A DNA stretch of 40,413 nt. Origin: a virus. Made by a program: the position numbers and the translations under genes. This document shows positions 7,197 through 26,700 of this stretch, in pieces; position 1 is the first letter of the stretch, and every line of letters starts with the position of its first letter. The stretch is from IMG/VR virus record IMGVR_UViG_3300042475_004210, positions 1 through 40,413 of that record, one strand, 5' to 3'. The notes under the pieces were generated by a model. The model was not told the origin of the DNA, searched no databases, and saw nothing but the letters and a program-made list of their open reading frames with translations.

Positions 7197-7863
7197 TTTT
7201 TTTGAGTGCATTAATGAATGCAATCACTTGTTCTTTTAAATATAGATCTTTATTTGTTTTTGGAAGATTACTTATCTTTTTCTCAAATGCATCAAATAAT
7301 GGTTCAAAGTTGCCATTTTCGGAAAGAATCCATTGTTTAGATTCAAGGATACCATTTACAAATGCTGTAGGAACAGAAGGATCAGCAACAACATCCACAG
7401 CAACTAATCTAAAATCTGAAACTTTATTATATTCACCAGAAGCATCCAATCTACCAAGTGCTCTTGAAGAAACGCCTAATTTAACACCATCGAGAATAAG
7501 TGATCTAACAATCTGACCCATAGGTGTAGAAAGAATTCTTGACTTACCCTCAAAGATATTTCCGTTTTGTTTTAATTCTGTCACCATATGACAGATTCTC
7601 TCAAGATTAATCTCAGGAGATTGTGGATGGTTTAATTCACCTGTAGCACGATTACCCTTGATCATCTCAGAAGAATATCTATCAACTTCTTTAACCATTT
7701 CTTCTAATGGATATATGCGTCTGTTTTTGTTTGCTTCATTTGCCATTAAGAACGGTCCATGAATATAAAGATTAGAAGGTGAATTACGATTCTTTTCTTC
7801 AACCAAGTATTGTATTTCATACGTTGGTTCTTCCACAAGAAGGCGATAAGCTTGGTTTTGCAT
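7192..7863 (-). CDS. gp21: Prohead core protease gp21
   Basis: This serine protease of 223 residues (T4 gp21 has 212) sits in the prohead core and processes gp22, gp23 and internal proteins after L/I-x-E. Family motifs are IHGPFLMANEANKNRRIYP (34-52), GELNHPQS with the probable catalytic His79, GVKLGVSSRALG with the nucleophile at Ser132 or Ser133, and VVADPSVPTAFV with Asp161. The N-terminus (YRLLVEEP) carries L-V-E sites that could serve autocleavage. Neighbours gp4-like, small core protein and gp22 form the same minus-strand operon. All expected catalytic residues appear intact. Confidence 0.92.
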   Translation of the reverse strand: MQNQAYRLLVEEPTYEIQYLVEEKNRNSPSNLYIHGPFLMANEANKNRRIYPLEEMVKEVDRYSSEMIKGNRATGELNHPQSPEINLERICHMVTELKQNGNIFEGKSRILSTPMGQIVRSLILDGVKLGVSSRALGRLDASGEYNKVSDFRLVAVDVVADPSVPTAFVNGILESKQWILSENGNFEPLFDAFEKKISNLPKTNKDLYLKEQVIAFINALKKM

Positions 7864-7880
7864 ATATTATGTTATAATAT

Positions 7881-7888
7881 TATTTACA
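7881..7888 (-). promoter_or_regulatory. Late-promoter-like octamer before gp21
   Basis: The minus strand reads TGTAAATA, 17 nt before the gp21 ATG and immediately after the stop of the gp4-like gene. Confidence 0.4.
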
Positions 7889-8359
7889 CTACTTTGATGT
7901 AATTTCCTTCTCTGTTAGTATAATAAATGTAAAATTTTTTTTTGCACACCATTGTTTGGCTGCATCAAACTTTGCCATATTCATAGCATACTGTGTATTT
8001 TCATATAAAACAGTCTTTTGAGACTTTGCATTACTAAACATAGGTCTTTGTGTTTGTTTAAATGGTTTTACTTCGATTAATAATTTTTTTATATTACCAT
8101 TCGACTCTTTTAGCATCGCAACAAGATCAACAAAATATCTATGAATACGATTATCTAGAGGAGAAAGGTATGGTATGACAACAGATTCAGATCCCCATGT
8201 AAGAATATTAGGATTTTTATCCAACATTCTCATAGCACTTAGTTCTAATTTAGAACGATAATAAATTGGAAGAGTACCTTTATACTTGTGAGGATTTAAT
8301 GGATTGAATCTTCCTTGTTTATAATTTTTATTTTTCTTAACTAATACAGGTTTTATCAT
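7889..8359 (-). CDS. gp4: Head completion protein gp4-like (TnsA-type nuclease fold)
   Basis: The product has 156 residues, matching T4 gp4/50 (150), which acts late in head completion after packaging. It has the expected core: YYRSKLELSAMRMLDKNPNI (33-52), an IPYLSPLDNRIHRYFVDLV block (62-80) and LLIEVKPFKQTQRP (93-106). Glu39, Asp78 and the E96-x-K98 pair form the E...D...E-x-K arrangement of restriction-endonuclease-like folds, suggesting a nuclease origin. The N-terminus is Lys/Asn-rich. Its start overlaps the stop of the upstream structural gene by 4 nt, indicating translational coupling. Confidence 0.8.
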   Translation of the reverse strand: MIKPVLVKKNKNYKQGRFNPLNPHKYKGTLPIYYRSKLELSAMRMLDKNPNILTWGSESVVIPYLSPLDNRIHRYFVDLVAMLKESNGNIKKLLIEVKPFKQTQRPMFSNAKSQKTVLYENTQYAMNMAKFDAAKQWCAKKNFTFIILTEKEITSK

Positions 8360-9240
8360 CCAACAAAAAATGCGGTTATTGGCTCACGATCAATAAGGTC
8401 AGTGGTTATTTCTTGTTCTAACTTCTCTTTTTCAGCAAGACCCTGACTCATCATATCAGTATAATTGACTGTTTGATTACCAAATAAATTTGTACCAGCA
8501 TATTTTCCTCTGACATGACCTAATGTTATTTTAGCCAATGCTAAAGTATAACGATAAACCCACAATTGACTTACTATGTCACGGATTGGTTTTTGGACAT
8601 GACAACCAATTAATCCATAATACACTTGTTGTTTGGATGGTTCAGGAATTAATTTTAAATATTGTGATTCGGGTGAAAATCTAAAATATGGTCTGAGTGC
8701 CAAAAGTTTGTCTCTTGTATCTAACCATTCTTTAAGAGCGTGCCATGTTATTAGATCATATCCTACGTTTCCTAGAAGATGTCCAAAATATGCTTGTTGT
8801 GCAATTGTATGTTCGATTGTAAAAAGTGTGTTGACCCCCGAATTGTTACCTTCAGCAAAAGAAAACACATCCACGACCTTACGATATTCGTCCATATCAA
8901 AATCATATGAAGCACTTAAAGAAGCATTTGTAGTTTCGTCTTTTCTGTTAGCATTATACATTTCAGGTGTAACGCTAAAGAGCTTGTCCATCCGTAAACC
9001 AATACCTGGTTCATAAAGGTCGGATCTAAAAACTAGATATTCCTCAGTAGTACCTCCGAATTTTGTAAAATATTCACAAGCAATATCTATATTTTCATAC
9101 ATTTGTTCACTACTAACCTCGACTTCTACGAGTGGTTCTCCTAATGCTCTACGAACTCTTTGAGCTAAATGGTCATAACTTTTTATTTTAGAATTAAAAG
9201 TTGTGCTTCCATGAAATAGATTTGGTAAAACAGGATTCAT
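8356..9240 (-). CDS. Virion structural protein, probably neck protein (gp13-like)
   Basis: The product has 294 residues, close to T4 gp13 (309). It begins with a helix pair around RVRRALGEPLVEVEVSSEQMYENIDIA (29-55), a pattern shared by neck and connector proteins of T4-like phages, and then contains many aromatic residues. The region DYRKVVDVFSF-like EYRKVVDVFSF (about 119), TLFTIEHTIAQQAYF (about 139) and VNYTDMMSQGLAEKEKLEQEI (about 257) looks highly constrained. Context (upstream of gp4, gp21, gp22, gp23 in a minus-strand late unit) supports a head-tail junction role. I cannot rule out another structural role. The GATAAATA octamer lies 7 nt before the ATG. Confidence 0.6.
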   Translation of the reverse strand: MNPVLPNLFHGSTTFNSKIKSYDHLAQRVRRALGEPLVEVEVSSEQMYENIDIACEYFTKFGGTTEEYLVFRSDLYEPGIGLRMDKLFSVTPEMYNANRKDETTNASLSASYDFDMDEYRKVVDVFSFAEGNNSGVNTLFTIEHTIAQQAYFGHLLGNVGYDLITWHALKEWLDTRDKLLALRPYFRFSPESQYLKLIPEPSKQQVYYGLIGCHVQKPIRDIVSQLWVYRYTLALAKITLGHVRGKYAGTNLFGNQTVNYTDMMSQGLAEKEKLEQEITTDLIDREPITAFFVG

Positions 9241-9247
9241 TGTATAT

Positions 9248-9255
9248 TATTTATC
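9248..9255 (-). promoter_or_regulatory. Late-promoter-like octamer before the neck-like gene
   Basis: The minus strand reads GATAAATA, 7 nt before the ATG at 9240, only one base different from the T4 late consensus TATAAATA. Confidence 0.55.
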
Positions 9256-9266
9256 TTTTAATTTTG

Positions 9267-10061
9267 TTAAATAGAAGGACCTGACACTCTTCTTACAATC
9301 ATATAAGGTTGATTTCCCCAAACATTATCAAATACTGGATATCCTTGATTTCCATTACCACCGTTAGCTCCACCATGTAAACATGTTGCCACTATATAAT
9401 AAGGGCCACCGATAGCTGGTCCAAGAGTTAAGGTAACAGATCCCTGTTTAAAAGATTCACCAGGTCCTGTGGTATCAACAAACCCATGATCTAGTGTGTG
9501 TAACAAAGTTGCTGTATTTAAATTAGCATTAGTTATTACACTAGTGCTTCCATACAAACGTATTCTCAAAAAATCACCAGCATCTACTAAGTTATAAGAT
9601 GCATATCGAACTTCTATGTTATATAAACCGCTTTGATATATCTCGAAATTTCTAGTATTAATACTGCCAAATACAGCATTAACCGAATTATTCATATAAC
9701 TACTGTTCCATTGAATTATAGATTCAATACCGTTTGTAGTGTTTGTTAGTCCAAAATTTCCATTTATTCTTAATCCAAAATAAGGATCATCACTACCCGC
9801 TGGACCTGTTGGACCAGTTATTCCTGTTTGTCCAGTAGCTCCCATACCAGTTAATCCCGTAGCACCAATCGGACCTGTAGCACCAGTTATACCTGTAGCT
9901 CCTGTAGAACCACCACCAGCATTTTGCCATGTACCATCTCCTCTTAAAAATTTTAATGCATCTTGTGGATAAGCAGTAGGAACAAAACCAGCTACACCGA
10001 CTCTATTAGCCGTTGCACCCATGAATTGCGTTGTATAATAATAATCCCGTAAATTAATCAT
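9267..10061 (-). CDS. Short collagen-like fibre protein with C1q/TNF-like head domain
   Basis: The product has 264 residues. The N-terminal part contains FLRGDGTW, a turn common in phage fibres. Residues about 52-90 are a short Gly-X-Y run (GATGITGATG and similar) that should form a collagen-type triple helix. The C-terminal domain of about 170 residues is beta-rich and ends GYPVFDNVWGNQPYMIVRRV. That ending is closely related to the C-terminus of the protein at 11520-12212 (GYPVFENSLGSQPYFTIQRL), so the two are paralogues in this domain. The shape (collagen stalk plus beta-jelly-roll head) resembles C1q/BclA-type trimers, which is an inference. It is likely a tail-fibre or capsid decoration and possible receptor binder. 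Confidence 0.7.
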   Translation of the reverse strand: MINLRDYYYTTQFMGATANRVGVAGFVPTAYPQDALKFLRGDGTWQNAGGGSTGATGITGATGPIGATGLTGMGATGQTGITGPTGPAGSDDPYFGLRINGNFGLTNTTNGIESIIQWNSSYMNNSVNAVFGSINTRNFEIYQSGLYNIEVRYASYNLVDAGDFLRIRLYGSTSVITNANLNTATLLHTLDHGFVDTTGPGESFKQGSVTLTLGPAIGGPYYIVATCLHGGANGGNGNQGYPVFDNVWGNQPYMIVRRVSGPSI

Positions 10062-10073
10062 ATATAAAAAATT

Positions 10074-11306
10074 TTATGGATAAGGAAAGCGAATCAAAGT
10101 AGGAAAAGTGTTATTAGAAATAGAGTATCTAGCCACGGCTCTAGTCACTCTTACTTCGTCTATATAGCCATTAAAAAATCTTATTCCACCATAACCATCA
10201 CCAACTTTAAAAGTACTATTTAGATGATTAAAGATTCCATTTACAGATCCTATAAATGCATTGTTTACATAAAAATTATATAAACTAAACTCTTTAACGA
10301 CTGCTATATATGTCCATTGGTTATTAAATATTAATGGTGAAATACCACCATTAAATACAACCTGATTACTTGCGTAAAATTTTAAACGATTATTTTCAAT
10401 ATATACTATAAAATTACCTTGTATGTCAGAAGTTCCACTAGCAAAAATAGGTGTTGCGACTACAGGATCAACTAAAGGATAAATCCAACCTTCAATCGTA
10501 AAATCATTACTAAAAAAAGCAGGGATATTTGTCGATAAAAATGAATTTGTACCATTAAATAGTGCTGAACTATCACCAAATCTTTTTTCTGCTGTGCTAA
10601 TTTGTGCAGACCCGTTTGTAGTTATGACTCTATTAGCTGTAGTAGAATCTGCAAAAGTCGTTGATCCGTTAGATCCCTCCATACGCAATAATAAATTAAC
10701 AAAACTAGCAAAAGGATCAGACGGGGCTGGTATAAGTTGTGAACCTGTAGTTGTATACCCAGATGTGACTGTGTTTGTGAATGTGGTAATTTTCCAACCA
10801 TAATTCAAAGGATCAACATAATTCAATTTAAAGTTTCCATATTTTATTTCACATATTAAATCTTCTGAACTAAGTTTTTCTATTCTTAGATTTCCACTTC
10901 TTACATAAAAAGGATTCGTGTCCCATTTTCCTCTGGTATCTAAAAATTCTATTTCATCTCCTATTATAGGATTTTGTGGTAATAGTCCGGTTATTGAATT
11001 AACTGTCGTATCAACATTATAAATTCTATTTGATTCTAGGTTTATTATTGGTGTTGTAATATCTATTCTATTAAGTCTATGATTAAAATTACCAGATAAA
11101 CTTAAATTACCTGTTACTATTAAATCGCCAATTAATCTACCACCAGAAGTTGGAAAATAATTCGTTTTTAAATCAGCACTTAATGTATCAAACTGACTGA
11201 CATCTACGAAATTTCCAAAATCTTCAGATTCCAAAAGATTGACATTTTCATATCGAATGTCTTTGGACTGAATTGTTTTGCCATAAATCTCGAAATCTAG
11301 TGCCAT
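10074..11306 (-). CDS. Fibre/adhesin protein with C-terminal LamG-like domain
   Basis: The product has 410 residues. After a short N-terminal segment, residues about 53-75 carry the phage-fibre pattern SGGRLIGDLIVTGNLSLSG. The C-terminal 210 residues form a concanavalin A/LamG-like domain: LLLRMEGSNGSTTFADST (about 207), then FGDSSALFNG, FTIEGWIYP, then WTYIAVVKE, YNFYVNN and a closing GYIDEVRVTRAVARY. Such domains bind glycans, so this is a good candidate for a receptor-binding adhesin. It lies inside the minus-strand fibre operon with 12-nt spacing to the gene upstream of it in the window (9267) and 2 nt to the gene at 11309. Confidence 0.75.
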   Translation of the reverse strand: MALDFEIYGKTIQSKDIRYENVNLLESEDFGNFVDVSQFDTLSADLKTNYFPTSGGRLIGDLIVTGNLSLSGNFNHRLNRIDITTPIINLESNRIYNVDTTVNSITGLLPQNPIIGDEIEFLDTRGKWDTNPFYVRSGNLRIEKLSSEDLICEIKYGNFKLNYVDPLNYGWKITTFTNTVTSGYTTTGSQLIPAPSDPFASFVNLLLRMEGSNGSTTFADSTTANRVITTNGSAQISTAEKRFGDSSALFNGTNSFLSTNIPAFFSNDFTIEGWIYPLVDPVVATPIFASGTSDIQGNFIVYIENNRLKFYASNQVVFNGGISPLIFNNQWTYIAVVKEFSLYNFYVNNAFIGSVNGIFNHLNSTFKVGDGYGGIRFFNGYIDEVRVTRAVARYSISNNTFPTLIRFPYP

Positions 11307-11308
11307 TT

Positions 11309-11518
11309 TTAATTAAATGTTCCTGTTTCAGGGTCGTAAGTTTTTTCCATTAAAGTAGGATCATACTCACTTTCGATACATAAAGCTTTTTTACTTTCAA
11401 TTACAGTATTGCTAGTAATTTCTTCAGGTATATTCGCAACGGTAAAGTCTTCGTCTATAAAAGTTGAAAACTGTATAGGTTTAAATGTAAACGGATTTAT
11501 TAAAATATAGTATTTCAT
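11309..11518 (-). CDS. Small unknown protein in the fibre operon
   Basis: The product has 69 residues, begins MKYYILINPFTFKPIQF and ends EKTYDPETGTFN. No family is recognised. Its position between two fibre genes, with 1-2 nt gaps on each side, suggests it helps assemble or forms part of a neighbouring fibre. Small chaperones are often encoded there, but no homology to a known chaperone is visible. Confidence 0.6.
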   Translation of the reverse strand: MKYYILINPFTFKPIQFSTFIDEDFTVANIPEEITSNTVIESKKALCIESEYDPTLMEKTYDPETGTFN

Positions 11519-11519
11519 A

Positions 11520-12212
11520 TTAGTATGTTAATCTTTGTATAGTAAAATATGGCTGTGAACCTAAAGAGTTTTCAAATACAGGATAACCAGTAGTTCCGCC
11601 TATAGCAGAGCCTCCTCTATGTAATATGGTAGCAGCCAAATAATAAGGAACTTGTGTAATTCTTAAAACAACAGTTCCACAGACAGATGCTCTTCCATTA
11701 ACATTTGTTCCAAATATTCCCGAATCCATGTTTATAAAACTTTCTTGTAATGTTTCTAATAAAATTCCACTGCTTATTGTGGTTATAGGAGAATTAAATG
11801 CTCCCCTTATTCTTATTCTTAAGCTGTCGGTATCATCTGTTAGGTCATAGCTGGAATATCTGGCACTTACCAAATAGTTACCAGTTTCTTTTATGATCAT
11901 ATTATCATTTGTTATGTCGGCTTCGATTACACCACTATTAGTTTGATAAGTTAAACTGTTCCAATTAACAATATATTCAACATTATTAAGCGTATTTCCT
12001 ATACCTACATTTCCGTTTATTTCCATTCTTGCTGAATCTAAAGTTTTGTTCCATATACCAGAATTGGCCCTGACAAAGGTGGTAGTTGGCAATGAATTAT
12101 TAATATTACCAAAAGTTATTCTTTTGGTTTCCGCAGAATTTACAACAGGAAATATATCATTTAAAGTGGGTGTTACCACTTGATTCAATTGCGATATTCT
12201 TAAATCAGCCAT
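11520..12212 (-). CDS. Fibre protein with C1q/TNF-like C-terminal domain, no collagen stalk
   Basis: The product has 230 residues. The N-terminus MADLRISQLNQVV followed by NDIFPVVNSAETKRITFGNI is the usual attachment segment of phage fibre and decoration proteins; a similar segment starts the protein at 28500-29471. The C-terminal domain of about 170 residues is paralogous to that of the protein at 9267-10061, but the collagen repeats between are absent. The copies have diverged strongly at DNA level, so the duplication is old. A late-like octamer overlaps the preceding stop codon. Confidence 0.72.
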   Translation of the reverse strand: MADLRISQLNQVVTPTLNDIFPVVNSAETKRITFGNINNSLPTTTFVRANSGIWNKTLDSARMEINGNVGIGNTLNNVEYIVNWNSLTYQTNSGVIEADITNDNMIIKETGNYLVSARYSSYDLTDDTDSLRIRIRGAFNSPITTISSGILLETLQESFINMDSGIFGTNVNGRASVCGTVVLRITQVPYYLAATILHRGGSAIGGTTGYPVFENSLGSQPYFTIQRLTY

Positions 12213-12224
12213 ATATCTAATTAC

Positions 12225-21776
<9,552 letters not shown>

Positions 21777-21784
21777 ATAACATA

Positions 21785-21792
21785 TACTTATG
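21785..21792 (-). promoter_or_regulatory. Late-promoter-like octamer before the fibre operon
   Basis: The minus strand reads CATAAGTA, 8 nt before the ATG at 21776. It is well placed to start a transcript of the fibre operon separate from gp20. Confidence 0.45.
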
Positions 21793-21840
21793 TATTTTAA
21801 ATCAGATTTACACTTTAATTATAACCAATGAATTAATTGG

Positions 21841-23766
21841 CTATGCTTGAATATTTTCTGTTTCTTCTGCTTCAGGAACATTTGTTGTAGGTGCGGGAGT
21901 TGCGCCACCAGCTATATTTGCTCCACCACCAGCTTCACCCGTTTCTGCACCTTCTCCTTCACCAGTAGATGGTCCACCACCAAATTCCGGTAAAGCTGAT
22001 TCTCCACCACCGCCACCACCGCCGCCACCAGCTACACCAGCTTCGGTTGCTGCTTTTTCAGTAGCTTCCACTTGTTCTTTCCAATTGGGTCCAGCAGCCT
22101 CTATCTGTGCTAATTCCCAAGCCAATGCTGCATCTTTTCTCTTCCATTCCATATTCTCACTAATAGCTGCATCAGACATTTCAAGATAATATCTTTGTGC
22201 ATATGTATTTGAAATACCTTCATTACCAGACATGGTTTCAAAGTTTTTAAGTTTTAATTCCAGTAATTGTTGTTGTCTAATTGCAAAGAAATTAGATGGA
22301 GGAACCATTTCAAAATTGAAATAAGATTCTTGAAGTTTGTGTTCTTTCCAAAGACCTGTTAATTTTAAATGCGTTACAAAAGATTCTTTTAATCCTGTAC
22401 TAAATTGATTTTGTAATCTAACAATAAACTTAGCAAATCTTAATTCTTCTTTAAGAATTTCAGCACCATCTTTAAAAGTCTCATTTGGATTTAATCTGCT
22501 AGTTGGAACTTTGAGACTTTTATATAATTTTAAAACAAAATAGTTTAAATCATCTAATTGACCAAGATTTTGTCCACCCTGAAGAACCTGAACGTCTGAT
22601 CCCTGTTCACCAGCCCTTTTTGCAAACCAATAAGAATCCAACATTGATTGTGGATCATATACATTTCCAGCAGAACCTCCACCTGATGCACTATTAGCAG
22701 ATTGACTATCATATGTTTTCTTTGTCCAATATTTTTGCATCAGACCTTTAACATATGCTTCAGCTTTTGCTGGAGGCATGTTACCAACGTCAATTACAAA
22801 TTTTAATCTTTCCGGTGCTCGGACCATTCTATAAATGATGATCGCATCTTCAAGTAAAGACAGAAGTTTGTAGGCTCTACGACAATTTTCTATAAAAGGT
22901 ATTTTAATTGTTACATTATCATTCCAAATACCTGAATCTATATAAGTTACTTGGTTTCCTTCCAAAGTAATCATTTGATGTTGTAATGCATTTGCACTTC
23001 CTATGTTTGTAGGAAGATTGTTTGCATTAGGTGTAAAATTAGGATTTCGAGGATCAGCTTGATTTACAAAATTAATTGGTTTTTGAAATAGGAAATTTTG
23101 AATTACATTATTTTGAACATTATCATAGATAGGATTGATAAGTTCACCGGGTATACTCAATGCTCCAATTATTCCTTTGTCTCTTTTTTCTTCATGAATT
23201 ATATTTTCAAAGAATAGCTCACCTTCCGTTAAAAGTCTGCGACAATAACCCCAACCCTTACCTTCTAAATCAAAACACTGGACAAATTTATAAAATTCTT
23301 TTTCTAATTCTGACTTAACTTCTTCGCTTAACTTAGTTGTGTTTGTATGTAATAACTTTATTACATTACCTCTTTCGTCTTTGTTAATAAATTCATCACA
23401 AATTTCGTCCAAACAATCAGAGACTTCTGCAAAAGCAGCCATTCTCCTATATTCAGACAATCTTCTTTGTTTATCGACATCTATATTTGCATAAATGTAT
23501 TGATGATAACCTTTGTCTGAACCAAAAACGTTTGCGGGGTTTGCAGCATCTAAACTGTTTTGGTTTAAATACGGACCAACCAAAACAGACTGTTTCATTA
23601 CTTTCATTTCATATCGTTTAGATAAACGATCAAACAATTCGTATTTTGGATTGTTTGTTTCTGTTTCAACGACATCCTGCATAAAAGGAAGCTTTGAAAC
23701 TAATGAACTCATGAAACTTCTTCCATTGTCCTTTTGTATATTTGCCTGTGGTGTTATGTCAGCCAT
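21841..23766 (-). CDS. gp20: Portal vertex protein gp20
   Basis: This dodecameric portal protein of 641 residues (T4 gp20 has 524) starts prohead assembly and forms the DNA channel. Typical gp20 segments are YRRMAAFAEVSDCLDEICDE (105-124), the RRLLTEGELFFENI block (about 182), RAPERLKFVIDVGNMPP (about 318-334), AEAYVKGLMQKYWTKK, DVQVLQGGQNLGQLDDLNYF (about 397-416), KSLKVPTSRL and LRFAKFIVRLQ. The extra length is a C-terminal low-complexity tail with poly-Gly and Gly/Ala/Glu/Pro-rich sequence (from about residue 575), probably disordered. It is followed by the fibre operon and not by gp67/gp21 as in T4. Confidence 0.95.
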   Translation of the reverse strand: MADITPQANIQKDNGRSFMSSLVSKLPFMQDVVETETNNPKYELFDRLSKRYEMKVMKQSVLVGPYLNQNSLDAANPANVFGSDKGYHQYIYANIDVDKQRRLSEYRRMAAFAEVSDCLDEICDEFINKDERGNVIKLLHTNTTKLSEEVKSELEKEFYKFVQCFDLEGKGWGYCRRLLTEGELFFENIIHEEKRDKGIIGALSIPGELINPIYDNVQNNVIQNFLFQKPINFVNQADPRNPNFTPNANNLPTNIGSANALQHQMITLEGNQVTYIDSGIWNDNVTIKIPFIENCRRAYKLLSLLEDAIIIYRMVRAPERLKFVIDVGNMPPAKAEAYVKGLMQKYWTKKTYDSQSANSASGGGSAGNVYDPQSMLDSYWFAKRAGEQGSDVQVLQGGQNLGQLDDLNYFVLKLYKSLKVPTSRLNPNETFKDGAEILKEELRFAKFIVRLQNQFSTGLKESFVTHLKLTGLWKEHKLQESYFNFEMVPPSNFFAIRQQQLLELKLKNFETMSGNEGISNTYAQRYYLEMSDAAISENMEWKRKDAALAWELAQIEAAGPNWKEQVEATEKAATEAGVAGGGGGGGGGESALPEFGGGPSTGEGEGAETGEAGGGANIAGGATPAPTTNVPEAEETENIQA

Positions 23767-23786
23767 TTTAATTTGTTGAATAATAA

Positions 23787-26700
23787 TTATTCCTCTTCAA
23801 CGATAAAGTCAAGATAATCGATTGCTTTAGAGTTATAAGCAATATTTTCATAATTTTCTGGGAAGAGTTGTGTTCTAGGCCAATCGTCTGTTGAAAGTTT
23901 CTCTCTAGAAGCATCAATATCATTATAATTGACATCTGAATTATCAGTTTCAAGAAGATTTGCATCAGATTTAGATTTATATAATGCATAGTTATTTCCA
24001 AACAAATCCATTCTCCATTTTGTCATTATACCCAAATTAGCCAAAAATTTTGCTCTTCGGTCTAAATACATTTTTTCTGTAACTTCCCCTCTTTCTGTAG
24101 TTCCTCCCCCTATCCATTGTCTGTTTTGATTATAAAATTGGAAATTATCAGTGGGTCTACTAACTCCATAATTATTAACACCTAAGATTTCGTATTCACT
24201 TTGATATGCTGTAAATTTTTGGAAATTTTTTGTATTTGTTATAACACCAGCAGTTTCTCCAGAACCATACGGTATCATCATCCATCTATTATCTATCGAT
24301 TCTACCTTTGTAGGTGCAAGATTATCTATATTTGTAAGATTTCTATTTATTGGTCCATATTTTTCTGGATCTAAAAAGATCATTTCTCTTTTTTGACTTT
24401 CAAATAGTGCTATCTTTTCTTCATCTATTTCAAAGTTATATCCATAAGGAGAAAAATATGGAACACCTAAATTATTAGGTAATAAATAACCACCAACACT
24501 CTTTTTAGTAATAAAATTATTAGTATATGGTATTAATGGTGTTGTTGGAAAATTAATGTTATCCAAGTTTGCATATGGGTATTGTGCTTCTAAAACTTTA
24601 CCTGTTAAAATATCAACATACGTTGGGCGACATTTATATATTAATTGTAAATCTTGTTCGAATGTAAATCGTTTTCTAGCATAATAGTTGTATCTAGCAG
24701 GTTTAAATTCATAAAAACCTTCAATCACCATATCACTTTTTACAGAAGTCGGTGTTGCAACATATTCTAATCTATCACTTTTGAAAAATCTTTCTAAATT
24801 AGAAAATTGTTTTGAAAATTCTAATTTGTTCCATTGATAGTTTGTTTTATATTCTACAAAATCAAAAACATCACTCAACTTCAATCTCTCTGGTGTTTTT
24901 CTGATATATTCGACAAAATCACCATAATTCAAAATCATAGTAGAAACTTCGGGTTGTGTAATAGGAAGGTATTCATCAAACCATCTTACATGACCACCCA
25001 TATACATAAATTCTTTCTGAAAATTATTAGTATTGTCTACATCTACATAAACTTTTCCCCAAAATGGTTTTCCTCCTCTATAGGTAACTACAGGATCATT
25101 TACATATCTATTTTTCGCATAATCCCAACCTCTTAAAGGAATCTTTATATTAAAACTTTTTGAAGGAATTGAAAAGTTTGCATATTCTCTTAGAGGAGAA
25201 ATGTAGTTTATAGTTTCTCTATGTAGATAAACTAAGTTATCACCGGGTCTTAAAACCATGTCTGTTTCTTCGTTAGATTCGACCCAAGATCCGTCTGTAT
25301 TGCTTCTTATTAATTTTTTCCACCTAGAATATACATCATAACAATTAACTGTGTTATAAATTATATTTTTAATAATTCTTGTTACATCCGTAGTATCGTT
25401 TGTTATTAAATATTTTTGTAAATTAAAATATAAATTTGTATTGGATGCTATTCTTTCCATGGTATTGTTTATCATACTCAAAGGTCCGATATCAATACAT
25501 TGAAAGGTAAATCCTACAGTTTGTTGTGGTGAATTAATTAAAGGATATTTTTTAGCTTTAAGAGAATTGACATACGGAATCAAAGCAAGTTTTCCTTCTG
25601 AAACTCTGTTAGCTTCAGCTTGTGTTTTACCATATCCCTTGGCAACTTCTGATGTCTCATCTCCATCACTTATTAATATAATTTTTTTATCTACTTCATT
25701 TAATCTTGGTTGATTGAAAATAGCTTTTCTTTGAGCATCGACAATTGTTGCATTTACATCTCTGCAAATCTTATTCCAAGTTATTATTGATCTTTTATTA
25801 TTTTCCGTTATTGTAGTTGTTAATAAAAATTCAGCTAAACGTAATGCATCAACAATATTCGTTCTATATGCATAAAAATTACTGTCATCAAAAGCAAACA
25901 ATTGATCCAAAAAGTTACCCAAATCAGGATATCTTGAAAGATATGAACAACGAAATTGCCTAGAATCAAAAGCAACTATTCCTATATGAACATTATCAGG
26001 TTGGCCTTCTACAATTTTTTGAACAATATCCCTTGTTATATCAAGATTATATTTTTGAGAATTACTCAAGTCTACACATAAAATCATGTCTACTGGAGTT
26101 GAGTTTAAACAAAAACCTATAGGGTCTTTATATTGATAATCCAAAACTATCATAGGACCATCATTTCCTAAACGTTTAAAATGTGTTCTATAATACGTAT
26201 ATCTTCTTCCGGTTTTTAAAACCATTCTACCACCATTTGATGTCCTCCACTGACCATTCCAAAAACCAATTACGTCTGGTGCATTGTTATCTAATTTAAA
26301 AAATGAAAATTGTGGACTAGACTTATAACCCAAACATCTTGTGTCTTTCCAAGTATTTAAATCAAAGTCTTCACCAGTGCCTTGTGGATCAGCATATAAT
26401 AAATCTGTAATGCCATCATATTGATCAAAAGAATTTCCTTTATGTCCTATTGGTGAATAGAGAGTAGCTTTACAAGTACAATCTTTCCAAGGTTCAGTTT
26501 TTTCAGCTATTGGTCTTGGATTGTTGTAATCTTGGTCTGAATAGTAATTGGTCTTTAATTTTTCATATGGACAATTTTCTTTGTGTGAAGAGTAGTTAAA
26601 AACCTCATCTGCAAATGTGTCTTTATCTCCCCAAACAAAAGAAATCCTTTGTCCAGATTTTATATGAGTAAAAATACCATCTTGATTTGAACCTACCAAT

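Noticed and set aside
21825-21840. Small inverted repeat CCAAT...ATTGG just upstream of the gp20 stop in window coordinates, considered as a terminator
   Set aside because: The stem is only 5 bp and AT-rich and lacks a T-run, so terminator function is not supported.
23768-24001. Alternative minus-strand frame at the end of the VWA gene
   Set aside because: Low-complexity Ile/Leu/Met-rich sequence in another frame of the VWA gene, with no plausible start signals.
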